A stretch of DNA of 64,000 nt. Origin: Pseudomonas anguilliseptica. GTDB taxonomy: Bacteria; Pseudomonadota; Gammaproteobacteria; Pseudomonadales; Pseudomonadaceae. The position numbers and the translations under genes are program-made. Position 1 is the first letter of the stretch; each line of letters begins with the position of its first letter. The notes beneath the pieces were generated by a model that was given only the letters and a program-made list of their open reading frames with translations, was not told the origin of the DNA and did not search any database. Shown here in pieces: positions 20,700-29,194 of the stretch. Location of the stretch: assembly GCF_900105355.1 (NCBI RefSeq), contig NZ_FNSC01000001.1, positions 2,046,001-2,110,000 on the forward strand, written 5' to 3'.

Positions 20700-21127
20700 C
20701 TGGTCAGCTTTTTGAGGATGACGCCAGCCGACTAGACCCGGCCAAGGTGCTTGCGCACATGTCAGACCCGACAGTGCTCAGCCGCTGGGAAGGCTCGATG
20801 CGCGAAATGGTTGAGATTGCCGAAGCGGCATTGCGTAAGAGCTTGGGCGATAATGAGCGGGTGCCTGAATTCGCCCGGCAAGTTGTGTTTGCCATCTGCG
20901 ATACCATGGGTGGCAGTGTTATCTATCTGCCCCGCGGCGAGCTGCTAAAGAAGGCCATGCGGGATGCAACCATCTACCACGAATGGAAGCATGGCAGCGT
21001 CCAGCCTGCTCAACTGGTACGTAAGCACAGGCTGGCCCTGCAAACAATTTATGACATCATTGCCCGTCAACGGGCGCTGCATCGTCGGCAGGAGCCGGAC
21101 TTATTTGGGTTTGATAAGGAGCTATAA
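20696..21127 (+). CDS. mor: Mor-like middle-operon transcription activator
   Basis: This 143-residue protein matches the Mor/C family: an N-terminal dimerisation region (EFARQVVFAICDTMGGSVIYLP) and a C-terminal helix-turn-helix (SVQPAQLVRKHRLALQTIYDI). Mor activates the middle promoter in Mu. No separate C gene is seen, so Mor may drive the late operons here, as suggested by the leader motifs at 21642, 29960 and 42339. ATG 20696 overlaps gemA (ATGA). Confidence 0.9.
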   Translation: MTGQLFEDDASRLDPAKVLAHMSDPTVLSRWEGSMREMVEIAEAALRKSLGDNERVPEFARQVVFAICDTMGGSVIYLPRGELLKKAMRDATIYHEWKHGSVQPAQLVRKHRLALQTIYDIIARQRALHRRQEPDLFGFDKEL

Positions 21128-21131
21128 ACTG

Positions 21132-21599
21132 ATGAAAACAATTGCAGCAATTGGGGTCACATTCCTAGCGCTCGTGGCGAACGCCTACGGGCAAAATTAT
21201 ACGAATGCCTCCATTGCCAATATTTTCGTCAGTAATGACGAAAAGCGCGGCATGCCAACTAGCGATGCTCGTATTGAACAAGTGAACTCTATGTTGGGTC
21301 GAGTAACGGAGCAGTGTCATAACAATCTCTCGGCTGGCCAAGAAGCCGAGAACATTGGGAACATGGTGATCTTCGTTCGGCAGAAATTGGACGCAGCGAA
21401 CATCCCAATTACTCATTACGAGCTGCTTGATGTTCTCTACAGTACCTTGGCAGATGGTCGATCTAACTGGGACTGTGCTGCTGTGCTTTCGGTCTATCTG
21501 ACTACCCGCACAGCCGATAAGGCCATGACTCACATCGCCGCCTATAAGACTGTTCAGGGGCTGCGAGATACTGGAATGATTGGTCTGAAAAGCAGCTAG
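21132..21599 (+). CDS. Secreted accessory protein of unknown function (moron-like)
   Basis: This 155-residue protein starts at ATG 21132, 4 nt after the mor stop. Residues 1-21 are a clear signal peptide (KTIAAIGVTFLALVANAYG). The mature part has two cysteines (in EQCHNNLSAG and NWDCAAVL) and no known motif. Base composition is clearly less GC-rich than its neighbours, and it ends at its own terminator, so it looks like a later acquisition. A periplasmic or lipoprotein-free secreted location is predicted; a role in host fitness or exclusion is only a guess. Confidence 0.72.
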   Translation: MKTIAAIGVTFLALVANAYGQNYTNASIANIFVSNDEKRGMPTSDARIEQVNSMLGRVTEQCHNNLSAGQEAENIGNMVIFVRQKLDAANIPITHYELLDVLYSTLADGRSNWDCAAVLSVYLTTRTADKAMTHIAAYKTVQGLRDTGMIGLKSS

Positions 21600-21606
21600 C
21601 CCAAAG

Positions 21607-21630
21607 CCCCGCACCTCGCGGGGCTTTTTC
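21607..21630 (+). terminator. Intrinsic terminator ending the early/middle operon
   Basis: GCCCCGC pairs with GCGGGGC across a short loop and is followed by TTTTTC. It separates the early region from the lysis operon. Confidence 0.88.
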
Positions 21631-21641
21631 TTACACCCGCC

Positions 21642-21684
21642 TGAAACTCTCGCCAAAGTCTTGCCGCAGCAACATAGCGGCATG
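21642..21684 (+). promoter_or_regulatory. Late leader motif before the lysis operon
   Basis: TGAAACTCT begins 40 nt before the start codon, and the start context is GCGGCATGAACA. The same elements at the same spacing occur before the protease gene (29960-30002), with a weaker copy before gp46 (42339-42383). It is probably a shared activator-dependent promoter or leader. Confidence 0.55.
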
Positions 21685-22023
21685 AACAATCAAGCCCCTG
21701 TATCCCAAGCGAACCCCCGCGATCTGGCCGCCGCCGTACTGGCCGAGCCATTGCTGGAACAGCGCCGTCTGCTGCTAGAGCGCTGCCCGGAAGAGCTGCT
21801 GCCGCTGGTTCAGGAATACGTGAGGATCGGCTTTGCCAAGGTCAAAAGCTACCGAGCACACATCGACCGTCGCGCGCAAAGCGCACGCGAAACCCCACCA
21901 GCGGCACCCCGTCGCGAAGCCAAAAACAGCGTCATTCACCACACCAGTTCCGCGCCTGAGTTCGGTAACCAGCGCTTGGCCGAACTGCGCGCGTTGATCG
22001 GAGGTGCATCACGTGGGCATTAA
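21682..22023 (+). CDS. First gene of the lysis operon, unknown function
   Basis: This 113-residue protein starts at ATG 21682 (MNNQAPVSQ); an in-frame TTG upstream is less likely. It is helical, with ALLEQ-type segments in residues 15-50 and a basic stretch in the middle, and has no membrane segment, so it is not an obvious holin. It overlaps the endolysin GTG start by 11 nt. Confidence 0.65.
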   Translation: MNNQAPVSQANPRDLAAAVLAEPLLEQRRLLLERCPEELLPLVQEYVRIGFAKVKSYRAHIDRRAQSARETPPAAPRREAKNSVIHHTSSAPEFGNQRLAELRALIGGASRGH

Positions 22024-22513
22024 AACCCGTATCGCGTTGGCAATCGTCGCCGCCACGCCTGTTGTCGCGCTCTATGAGGGCCGCAATTTGCTGGCCCACC
22101 TCGACCCGGTTGGTATTCCGACCATCTGCGAGGGGTGGACGCGCGGCGTGCGCCTTGGCGATGTTGCGACGGATGCCGAGTGCGACCAGAAAACCCAGCT
22201 CGCCCTCCAAGAGGCAGCGGCCGTTTTCGAGCGCTGGGTGCCTGTCAAGGTTATCGCTGGCATGGACACCAAAAGCATCGCGGCCTTTCTGTCCTTTATC
22301 TACAACGTCGGCCCAGGCAAACCGGGAGTAAAAGACGGCTTTGTCTGGCTCAAGAATGGACGTCACTCGACCATGCTGCTGCACCTCCAGGCCGGGCGTG
22401 TCCAGCCGGCCTGCGCACAACTCAGCTACTGGGTGAGCGCTGGCGGTCGCAAGTTCCGTGGGCTTGAGCGCCGCCGTGCTGCTGAACGCCAACTTTGCGA
22501 GGCCGCCCTATGA
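22013..22513 (+). CDS. SAR endolysin (GH24 lysozyme)
   Basis: This 166-residue muramidase hydrolyses peptidoglycan. The catalytic triad fits T4 lysozyme spacing exactly: E22 (ALYEGRN), D31 (HLDPVG) and T37 (IPTICEG). Residues 3-20 (IKTRIALAIVAATPVVAL) form a weak N-terminal membrane segment typical of signal-arrest-release endolysins. The start is GTG 22013 with GAGG at the right distance. It overlaps Rz by ATGA. Confidence 0.9.
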   Translation: MGIKTRIALAIVAATPVVALYEGRNLLAHLDPVGIPTICEGWTRGVRLGDVATDAECDQKTQLALQEAAAVFERWVPVKVIAGMDTKSIAAFLSFIYNVGPGKPGVKDGFVWLKNGRHSTMLLHLQAGRVQPACAQLSYWVSAGGRKFRGLERRRAAERQLCEAAL

Positions 22514-23130
22514 GTTGGGCAAGCCTGCTGCGCCCGCTGGTGCCGTTGCTGCTGATCGCCGCTTTGTTCTGGCTGCATGACTCAATGCTCCAGGACGCCC
22601 ACGACGCGGGCTTTGCCCAAGCCAAAAGCGATGGCGACTTGGCCCTAGAAAAGCTGCGTCTGGAACATGCCGAGGCACAACTCGACCTGGCACGGCATGC
22701 CGTTTCCAGTGCCAAAGCCGCCGCTAAAAAGCTGCTCGATGAGCAAGCCCGCAACGACAAATTGGCCGCCGACCTGGCCGAGCAGCAGCGCACCCACCGC
22801 ACCACCACCGACCGCCTCACAGGGGAGATTGCCCGTGTTAACGACCTCTATCGCGATGCCCTTGATGCGCCGCCTAAGCCTCTGCCTGCTTGCGTATTCA
22901 CTGCTGGCTGGGTGCGCGTTTATGACGAAGCAACCGGAGCCACAGCGCCTGCCACCACAGATACCAGCCGAGCTACTGCGCAAGTCGCCGAAGGTAAAGC
23001 CGCTGAGCAACTCGATTCAGGCATCAGCCAGCGCGCAGTCCTGGAACACCACGTCAGCTACGCCGAGCAGTGCCGCAACACCTCCGCGCAGTTGGACCTT
23101 CTGATCGACGCCGTACAGGGGAAGCACTAA
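22510..23130 (+). CDS. Rz: Rz-like inner-membrane spanin
   Basis: This 206-residue protein has one N-terminal membrane segment (residues 7-22, LRPLVPLLLIAALFWL) followed by a long coiled coil (about 30-115) rich in Ala, Glu, Lys and Leu, as in i-spanins. It would link the inner membrane to Rz1 for outer-membrane disruption. It overlaps the endolysin stop by ATGA and contains a second gene in the +1 frame (22865-23104). Confidence 0.87.
   Translation: MSWASLLRPLVPLLLIAALFWLHDSMLQDAHDAGFAQAKSDGDLALEKLRLEHAEAQLDLARHAVSSAKAAAKKLLDEQARNDKLAADLAEQQRTHRTTTDRLTGEIARVNDLYRDALDAPPKPLPACVFTAGWVRVYDEATGATAPATTDTSRATAQVAEGKAAEQLDSGISQRAVLEHHVSYAEQCRNTSAQLDLLIDAVQGKH
22865..23104 (+). CDS. Rz1: Rz1-like outer-membrane lipoprotein spanin, embedded in Rz
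   Basis: This 79-residue gene lies wholly inside Rz in another frame. It begins with a lipoprotein signal peptide (MRRLSLCLLAYSLLAGC), whose lipobox LAGC gives a lipidated mature N-terminus. The mature part is proline-rich (EPQRLPPQIPAELLRK), typical of Rz1. An alternative ATG at 22856 adds three residues. Nesting of Rz1 within Rz is known for lambda-type spanin pairs. Confidence 0.88.
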   Translation: MRRLSLCLLAYSLLAGCAFMTKQPEPQRLPPQIPAELLRKSPKVKPLSNSIQASASAQSWNTTSATPSSAATPPRSWTF

Positions 23131-23510
23131 TGCAAATGGACTTTGTGGAGGCTGTCGGTTGGGCGTTAACCCTACTGGGCATTTTCACCACGTTGATGTT
23201 CGGCCTAGTCAAGCTGCTGCTCGCGCAGTTCGAGAAGCGCCTGGCCGAGAGCTTTGCCGCACAGGACAAAGCGCGCCAGGAAGCGGGCAAGCACTGGGAC
23301 GATAACTTTACCAAGGTGCTGGAGCGCCAGGACAAAGACGCCGAGGCAGTCAGAAGCCTGGAGCATTCCTTCCTGCGCTTCCAGGCCGAACTGCCTTTGC
23401 AGTACGTGCGGCGCGAAGACTACGTGCGAAACCAGACAGTGCTGGAAGCCAAGATCGACAGAGTGTTTACCAGGCTCGAATTAATCCAGGAGCGGAGCAA
23501 TAAACAATGA
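23130..23510 (+). CDS. Small membrane protein, DUF2730-like
   Basis: This 126-residue protein has one N-terminal membrane segment (residues 6-27, EAVGWALTLLGIFTTLMFGL) and a coiled-coil C-terminal part. It is similar in size and layout to the DUF2730 proteins found in this position of Mu-like phages. The start ATG 23130 has GGGGAAG upstream and overlaps the Rz stop. A role in lysis is possible but not shown. Confidence 0.75.
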   Translation: MQMDFVEAVGWALTLLGIFTTLMFGLVKLLLAQFEKRLAESFAAQDKARQEAGKHWDDNFTKVLERQDKDAEAVRSLEHSFLRFQAELPLQYVRREDYVRNQTVLEAKIDRVFTRLELIQERSNKQ

Positions 23511-23818
23511 TCCCAATCGACGTAGCAAAAGTTCGCCGCGAATCCATGCGCTGGTACATCTTGGTCGCCCTTAACCATGCCCGGCCGGTAGACCCGCATG
23601 AAGCCCTGGTGCTGTCCACCATCCAGGGCATCTATACAGATGCCACCCAGCACGAGGTTCGCCGTGAGCTGGATTACCTGAAAGACCGCAGCCTGGTCAC
23701 CCTGGATAAACAGCCCAGCGGTGTATGGATTGCTGGCCTGACTCACTACGGCGTGGATGTTGCCGAGTACACCATTCCCTGCAACCCAGGCATTGCCCGC
23801 CCGGCTCAGGGGGTCTGA
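23507..23818 (+). CDS. Mu gp26-like protein, winged-helix type
   Basis: This 103-residue protein overlaps the gene before by 4 nt. It has the pattern of a small winged helix (RWYILVALNHARPVDPHEAL, then VRRELDYLKDRSLVTL, then a C-terminal beta pair). It sits directly before the small terminase, as gp26 does in Mu. Function is unknown. Confidence 0.75.
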   Translation: MIPIDVAKVRRESMRWYILVALNHARPVDPHEALVLSTIQGIYTDATQHEVRRELDYLKDRSLVTLDKQPSGVWIAGLTHYGVDVAEYTIPCNPGIARPAQGV

Positions 23819-23819
23819 T

Positions 23820-24332
23820 ATGCCGCCGCGCAGCAAGGTCGCCGCATTACCGGTCGAGGTCAAATCCTGGCTGGATAAAGCCCTGGCCGAGAACAACTTC
23901 AGCGATTACGAGGCGCTCGCCGATGAGCTGTCAGGTCGTGGCTTTGCTATCAGCAAATCTGCCTTGCACCGCTATGGGCAAAACTTCGAAGAGCGCTTAT
24001 CTGCCCTCAAGATCGCCAGCGAACAAGCGCGAGCCGTGGTTGCTGCTGCCCCGGATGAGGAAGGTGCGGTCAACGAAGCCCTGATGCGTCTGGTGCAAGA
24101 ACACCTGTTCAAGCTGCTGCTGACCGAGGGAGGCCAGATTGACCTGCCCAAGGTGGCCAAGGCCGTGGCCGAGCTGGGCCGTGCCTCGGTTGTGCAGAAA
24201 AAGTGGCAGGCCGAGTACCGTGAGAAGGCCGAGGCAGCAGCTGCAAAGGTTGAGAAGATCGCCAAGAAAGGTGGGCTCAACGCCGAAACAGTGGCCGAGA
24301 TTCGCCGGGAAATTCTCGGGGTGGCGTCGTGA
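23820..24332 (+). CDS. Small terminase subunit, DUF3486 (Mu gp27-like)
   Basis: This 170-residue protein begins at ATG 23820 (MPPRSKVAALPVEVKSWLDK) and matches the DUF3486/gp27 family. The N-terminus has a helix-turn-helix for recognising phage DNA; residues 120-160 form a charged coiled coil. It overlaps the large subunit gene by 4 nt (GTGA). Confidence 0.88.
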   Translation: MPPRSKVAALPVEVKSWLDKALAENNFSDYEALADELSGRGFAISKSALHRYGQNFEERLSALKIASEQARAVVAAAPDEEGAVNEALMRLVQEHLFKLLLTEGGQIDLPKVAKAVAELGRASVVQKKWQAEYREKAEAAAAKVEKIAKKGGLNAETVAEIRREILGVAS

Positions 24333-25913
24333 CACGCACCCCCACCGCCGCACCGAAAAAGCCGGCGCTCGACCCGCTTTATCAGGCCATCAGCAACACC
24401 GCCAACGTGGCGGTCGTGCCTGCGGTTCTGCTCGGCTACCAGAAAGGTTGGATCGGCATACGCGCACCGCTCAAGGTTGGCGAGAAGAGCCGGCGTATCG
24501 GTCTGACCTGGGCCGAGGCAGCGGACAACGTGCTGGTCGCGGCCTCGGCCAAGGCCGCAGGCGGTCTACAACCAGGACATGACGGTTGAATACATCCAGG
24601 CGTGCGCCATGTGGTCGCGAGCCTTTGACTATGCAGCCGGGGAAATCGAGGAAGGCATCTGGCCGGACAGTGACCCGGACAAGCACATCAAGACGTACAC
24701 CATCGTCTTTCCATCCGGTCACCGCATCGTTGCCTTGACCAGCCGCCCGAGCAACCTGCGCGGTCGCCAGGGCATCGTGGTGATCGACGAAGCCGCATTC
24801 CATGCTGACCTGGCACAGCTACTTAAAGCTGCACTGGCCCTGCTGATCTGGGGCGGTGAGGTGCATGTAATCAGCACCCATGATGGTACTGATAACCCCT
24901 TCAATGAATTGATCGAAGAGATTCGCGCCGGTAAGCGTAAGGGGCTGCTGTTTCGTTGCACCTTCAAAGAGGCCGTAAATGACGGGCTCTATCAGCGCGT
25001 GTGCCTGCGTAAGGGCATCGAGTACTCGCCCGAGGAAGAGGCCGCCTGGATGCAGGATGTCTACGACTACTACGGCGACTCAGCTGAGGAAGAACTTGAC
25101 TGCGTACCGTCCCAGGGCGGCGGTGCCTACCTGAGCCTGGCGCTGGTTGAGGGGCGTACCAGCCGGGATGTGCCGGTGGTACGCCTGACTTACCCCGTCG
25201 GGTATGAGCTGATCGATGAGCACCTGCGCCTGGCCGAGTCGCTGGAGTGGTGCGAGCGTGAGCTATTGCCGCTGCTCTCGGCCATCCCCACCGATGTGCA
25301 GAGTTATTACGGCATGGACTTCGCGCGTAGCGGCGACCTGTCGGTGATCTGGCCGCTGGTAAAGGAGCAGAACCTGCGCAAGCGCACACCTTTTGTGGTT
25401 GAGCTGCGCAACGTGCCGTTCGCACAGCAACGGCAGATCAAGTTTTACATCATCCGCCGCCTGCCCAACTTCCTTAAAGGTGCGGATGACGCACGGGGCA
25501 ACGGCTCCCAGCTTTCCGAGGAGACGGCGGTCGAGTTCGGCTTCAACCGCATCGAGCGGGTGATGCTGACCGAGGGCTGGTATCGGGACAACATGCCGCC
25601 CTTCAAGGCCGCGCTTGAAGACGACAGCTTCTATGCCATTCCCGCCGACAAGGATGTGACCGGCGATATCCGCGCCTTCCGCATGGTTAAGGGCGTCGCG
25701 CGTATCCCTGAGAAGCGCACTACGGAGAAAGGCGACTCCGGCCAGAAAGGCCTAAAGCGCCACGGCGATGCGGGTATTGCCGCCGTCCTGGCCGACTACG
25801 CAGCACGGCAAGAAGTTGAAATTTTTGAATACCACCGCGTACAGCCCACCGCGAATGCCGACCGGCAGATTCAAAGCGGCGCGGGCTGGCGCTCTAAGAA
25901 AGGCATCTGGTAA
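24329..25913 (+). pseudogene. Large terminase subunit (Mu gp28-like), frameshifted
   Basis: This gene encodes the packaging ATPase/nuclease. The first part (24329-24589) carries EKSRRIGLTWAEAADN, the ATP-binding region. The second part, in another frame from about 24565, carries the Walker B VVIDEAAF and the nuclease motif YGMDFARSGDLSV. The homologous register AAGG...YNQDM is broken between GGCGGT and CTACAACCAG near 24560-24570, where about six codons typical of the family are absent. An out-of-frame deletion (length 3n+2) is the simplest reading. A downstream ATG (24579) could still make the C-terminal part without the ATPase N-terminus. Confidence 0.85.
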
Positions 25914-27469
25914 TGGCTCAGTCACGCATCCTCGACCAGTACGGTCGCCCTATTGAATATGCCCAACTTAGCCAAGAGCTGGCCGCGCCCAGCCTGACCG
26001 GCATTCGCCAAGTCTGGCACCACACCGTTGCCAGTGGGCTGACGCCAGATCGGCTGGCCAACATCCTGCAAGCCGCTGCCGAAGGTAATGCCAACGACTA
26101 CCTGACCCTGGCTGAGGAAATGGAAGAGCGTGACCTCCACTACGCCAGCGTGCTGGGTACGCGCAAGCTGGGCCTTGCTGGGCTCCAGGTGCGTATCGAG
26201 TCTGCCAGTGATGATGCCGAGGATGTGCGTCGGGCCGATGCCTTGCGTGAGGTGGTTGGGGCTCCAGAATTTGGCGAGATGCACTCTGACCTGACCGACG
26301 CCCTGGGCAAGGGTTATGCCGTGTCCGAGGTCATCTGGGATCGTAGCGGTAAGACCTGGATGCCTGAGCGTTTCGAGCCGCGTGATCAACGGTTCTTCCA
26401 GTTTGACCGGGCGACTGGGCGCGAGCTGCGTCTGCTCGATGAGGCTGACCCGATGAATGGCATCGCGCTAGCCCCCTACAAATTCGTTGTGCACTACCCG
26501 CGTATCCGTTCCGGCCTGCCGATCCGTGGTGGCTTGGCGCGCCTGGCGGCTGTGGGTTACATGTGCAAGGCCTGGACGTGGAAAGACTGGATGGCCTTCG
26601 CCGATATTTACGGCCTGCCCATGCGCGTCGGTCGCTATGGCCCAGGTGCCAGCAAGGACGATATCGGTGTACTGATGGACGCCGTCGCCAACCTGGGCAG
26701 CGATGCAGCGGCGGTGATCCCGGACAGCATGCGCATCGACTTTACCCAGGCAGCCAATGTGGCCGGTGCTGGCGACTTCTTCCAGGGTTTGGCCGAGTGG
26801 TGGGATAAGCAGATCAGCAAGGGCGTGCTGGGCCAGACCATGACCGCCGACGATGGCAGCAGCATGGCGCAGGCCCGCGTGCATGACGGCATCCGCCTTG
26901 ATCTGCTGGAGGCCGATGCTAAGGCGCTCTCCAATACATTGCAGCGCCAGGTGGTGCGGCCGTTCTGTGATCTCAACTTTGCACCAGGGCGCGCCTACCC
27001 GCGCGTGGTTCTTGTTGTCCCACAGCCGGAAGACACCAAGCTGCTGGTTGAGGCTCTGACCAAGTTGGTGCCGCTGGGGCTGGAGGTGGAGCAGTCAGTG
27101 GTACGCGACAGGCTTAACCTGCCAGACCCAGACAAGGGCGCCAGCCTACTGCGTGCGCCCGCTGCGTCGCCTGTTGCGCCGGCTTTGGCACAAGCCAGCA
27201 ACCGCGAGCAGCCCATCAGGCAGGCGGAGCCGTTGGATGTCGTCGACAACCAGGTGCGCACCCTGGAGCAATCCGCAGGTGTCTCTATAGATGACATGGT
27301 TGATCAGATTCGGGAGCTGCTGGATTCAGTGTCCAGCCTGGAAGAGTTCCGCGACCGACTGATTGAGGCCTACCCGGATATGAGTACCGGGCAGCTCGCC
27401 GACGCTATGGCTGATGGCTTAGCGGCGGCGAGTCTGGCGGGGCGGTATGACGTACTGCGGGGGTTGTAA
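25913..27469 (+). CDS. Portal protein, DUF935 (Mu gp29-like)
   Basis: This 518-residue protein matches the DUF935 portal family (YGLPMRVGRYGPGASKDD, then LGQTMTADDGSSMAQA). It forms the dodecameric ring at the capsid vertex through which DNA is packaged. Its start overlaps the terminase stop (TAATG). A 3' extension after residue 420 is rich in Ala, Pro and acidic residues. It converges with a small minus-strand gene. Confidence 0.92.
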   Translation: MAQSRILDQYGRPIEYAQLSQELAAPSLTGIRQVWHHTVASGLTPDRLANILQAAAEGNANDYLTLAEEMEERDLHYASVLGTRKLGLAGLQVRIESASDDAEDVRRADALREVVGAPEFGEMHSDLTDALGKGYAVSEVIWDRSGKTWMPERFEPRDQRFFQFDRATGRELRLLDEADPMNGIALAPYKFVVHYPRIRSGLPIRGGLARLAAVGYMCKAWTWKDWMAFADIYGLPMRVGRYGPGASKDDIGVLMDAVANLGSDAAAVIPDSMRIDFTQAANVAGAGDFFQGLAEWWDKQISKGVLGQTMTADDGSSMAQARVHDGIRLDLLEADAKALSNTLQRQVVRPFCDLNFAPGRAYPRVVLVVPQPEDTKLLVEALTKLVPLGLEVEQSVVRDRLNLPDPDKGASLLRAPAASPVAPALAQASNREQPIRQAEPLDVVDNQVRTLEQSAGVSIDDMVDQIRELLDSVSSLEEFRDRLIEAYPDMSTGQLADAMADGLAAASLAGRYDVLRGL

Positions 27470-27472
27470 ACC

Positions 27473-27742
27473 CTAGGGGATCAGCTTGCTGACAGCGAAC
27501 GCCCCTGCAAACCAGCCCACCAGGTAGATGCCTTTTTGAATGAGCAGGGTGAGGTTGCTGAAAATGTCAGAGAGGTTTTCCGCGTTCCCTGCACCAGGAA
27601 AGATAAAGACAACCACGATGAATGCCAGAACGGCAGTTATTAGACCGGCAAGCCCCTTGTCCTTCTTGGTCATCCAGTACGACAGACCATATACAGCAGC
27701 ACCAGCAAGTGCCGCATAAAGCAGAAATTCATTAATCAGCAT
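27473..27742 (-). CDS. Small three-helix membrane protein on the opposite strand (moron)
   Basis: This 89-residue protein is the only prophage gene besides the repressor on the minus strand. ATG 27742 has GAGGA 5 nt upstream. Three hydrophobic segments are seen: INEFLLYAALAGAAVYGLSY, GLAGLITAVLAFIVVVFIFP and LLIQKGIYLVGWFAGAFAV. It is less GC-rich than neighbours and is wedged between portal and gp30 in a region otherwise tightly packed. It could be expressed in the lysogen; superinfection exclusion is a reasonable but untested guess. Confidence 0.78.
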   Translation of the reverse strand: MLINEFLLYAALAGAAVYGLSYWMTKKDKGLAGLITAVLAFIVVVFIFPGAGNAENLSDIFSNLTLLIQKGIYLVGWFAGAFAVSKLIP

Positions 27743-27813
27743 GTAGTCCTCAGTCCTTGGTATCCGTTGTGATGCCATGCACCAGTCGGCATGCATAGCG
27801 CTCGGAGATCATA

Positions 27814-29091
27814 ATGGCCACTAGCCGTGGCGCTCTACCTTTCCGTGAGCAAATCGACTTTTTCCGCAGCAAGGTCAGTTTGCCCACCCGTGCCTGGACG
27901 GACGTTTATAGCGTTGAGCATGACTGGGCTTTCGTCGTGGCGGGCGCGATGAAGCAATCGCTGCTGGCCGATCTGCGTGGCTCGGTGGAAAAGTCGATCA
28001 GCAAAGGCCTTACCCTGGAGCAGTTCCGCAAAGACTTCGACCGGATCGTCAGCACCCACGGCTGGCAGTACAAGGGGGAACGCGGGTGGCGTACCCGTAC
28101 CATCTTCGAAACCAACCTACGGCAGAGTTACAACGCCGGACGTGAAGCGCAGATGGCCGACCCTGAATTGCGCAAGCGCAGGCCTTATGGACTGTACCGC
28201 CACGGCGATAGCGCCAACCCACGCCCACAGCACCTGGCTTGGAATGGCACCGTATTACCGCTGGATGATCCCTGGTGGAGCAGCCATAGCCCGCAAAATG
28301 GTTGGGGCTGCAAGTGTAAGAAGTTTATGCTCAGCGAGCGTGATGTAACGCGCCAGGGGCTTAAGGTCGGCCCCGCACCCGTGGTTGAGTACGAAGATCA
28401 GGTGATTGGCAAGAACAGCCCCAATGGCCCGCGTACTGTAAGGGTGCCCAAGGGCATCGATCCCGGCTTCGAATATGCACCAGGTCAGTCCAGGTTAACT
28501 TCTGCCGTGCCTCCACTGCGAGCGTATGACCCGCTGCCCAAGCCAGGTCCCGGTGCCAAATCAAGCGCTACGGCGGTCGGGTTGCCCAATCGCCGGCCTG
28601 TTAGCGCCTTGCCTCCACCCCGCCCAGCATCGGCCGAGCGGTTGCTGCCGGAGGGGCTGGCCGATGAACAGTACATGGCACGCTTTCTGGGCGAGTTCGG
28701 CGGCAGCGCTGCTGCCCCGACGGTGTTCCAGGACGTGACCGGCGATGCCGTAGTGATTGGCCGCGAGCTATTCACTAACGCCAAGACAGGCGCGCTTAAG
28801 GTGGGCAAGCCCGGCCACTGCCGTGAGTTGCTGTTACTGGCTGATGCGCTCAAGTCGCCGGATGAAGTATGGGTGCGCCTTGAGTGGCAGTACGCCCAGG
28901 GCAAGGCCGTGGTGCGTCGTCGCTACATCAGCCGCTTTGAGGTCGAGGGCGAGTCAGTCCCAGCACTGGCGGTATTTGAGGTGGGCGATGATGGCTGGGA
29001 TGGCATTACTATCTTCGCTCCGCAGAGCGGGAGCCCCGACTATCTGGAGACCCTTCGCGTGGGGGTACGGCTGTACCGGCGCGGGCAATAG
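27814..29091 (+). CDS. Head morphogenesis protein (Mu gp30/SPP1 gp7) with C-terminal PBECR-type nuclease-like domain
   Basis: This 425-residue protein has two parts. Residues 1-200 are the gp7/gp30 minor head domain, with SHSPQNGWGCKCKKFMLSE carrying the conserved cysteines. After a Pro-rich linker (about 225-280), residues 285-425 resemble the phage barnase-EndoU-colicin E5/RelE-like (PBECR) domain: GDAVVIGRELF, GHCRELLLLADAL, PDEVWVRLEW, and a C-terminal YLETLRVGVRLYRRG. Family experience suggests an RNase fold that may be injected with the DNA; activity here is inferred only. A hairpin follows at 29093-29120. Confidence 0.88.
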   Translation: MATSRGALPFREQIDFFRSKVSLPTRAWTDVYSVEHDWAFVVAGAMKQSLLADLRGSVEKSISKGLTLEQFRKDFDRIVSTHGWQYKGERGWRTRTIFETNLRQSYNAGREAQMADPELRKRRPYGLYRHGDSANPRPQHLAWNGTVLPLDDPWWSSHSPQNGWGCKCKKFMLSERDVTRQGLKVGPAPVVEYEDQVIGKNSPNGPRTVRVPKGIDPGFEYAPGQSRLTSAVPPLRAYDPLPKPGPGAKSSATAVGLPNRRPVSALPPPRPASAERLLPEGLADEQYMARFLGEFGGSAAAPTVFQDVTGDAVVIGRELFTNAKTGALKVGKPGHCRELLLLADALKSPDEVWVRLEWQYAQGKAVVRRRYISRFEVEGESVPALAVFEVGDDGWDGITIFAPQSGSPDYLETLRVGVRLYRRGQ

Positions 29092-29092
29092 C

Positions 29093-29120
29093 AAAACCAC
29101 GCGCCGCCACACGTGGTTTT
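29093..29120 (+). terminator. Hairpin after gp30, possible terminator
   Basis: AAAACCACG pairs perfectly with CGTGGTTTT across 10 nt; the T run is short. It separates gp30 from the gpG-like gene and may be a weak or bidirectional terminator. Confidence 0.6.
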
Positions 29121-29194
29121 CCCCGGCTGTAGGGTTGGGCGTCCTGGCGGGGACTGCTCAGCCGATGGGTGTAGATCAATAGTAGGAGATGACC

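Noticed and set aside
21126..21140. CTGATGAAAAC as a third hammerhead core
   Set aside because: There is no hairpin ending directly before it and no GUC cleavage triplet or stem III in place; it is the leader and start codon of the secreted protein gene.
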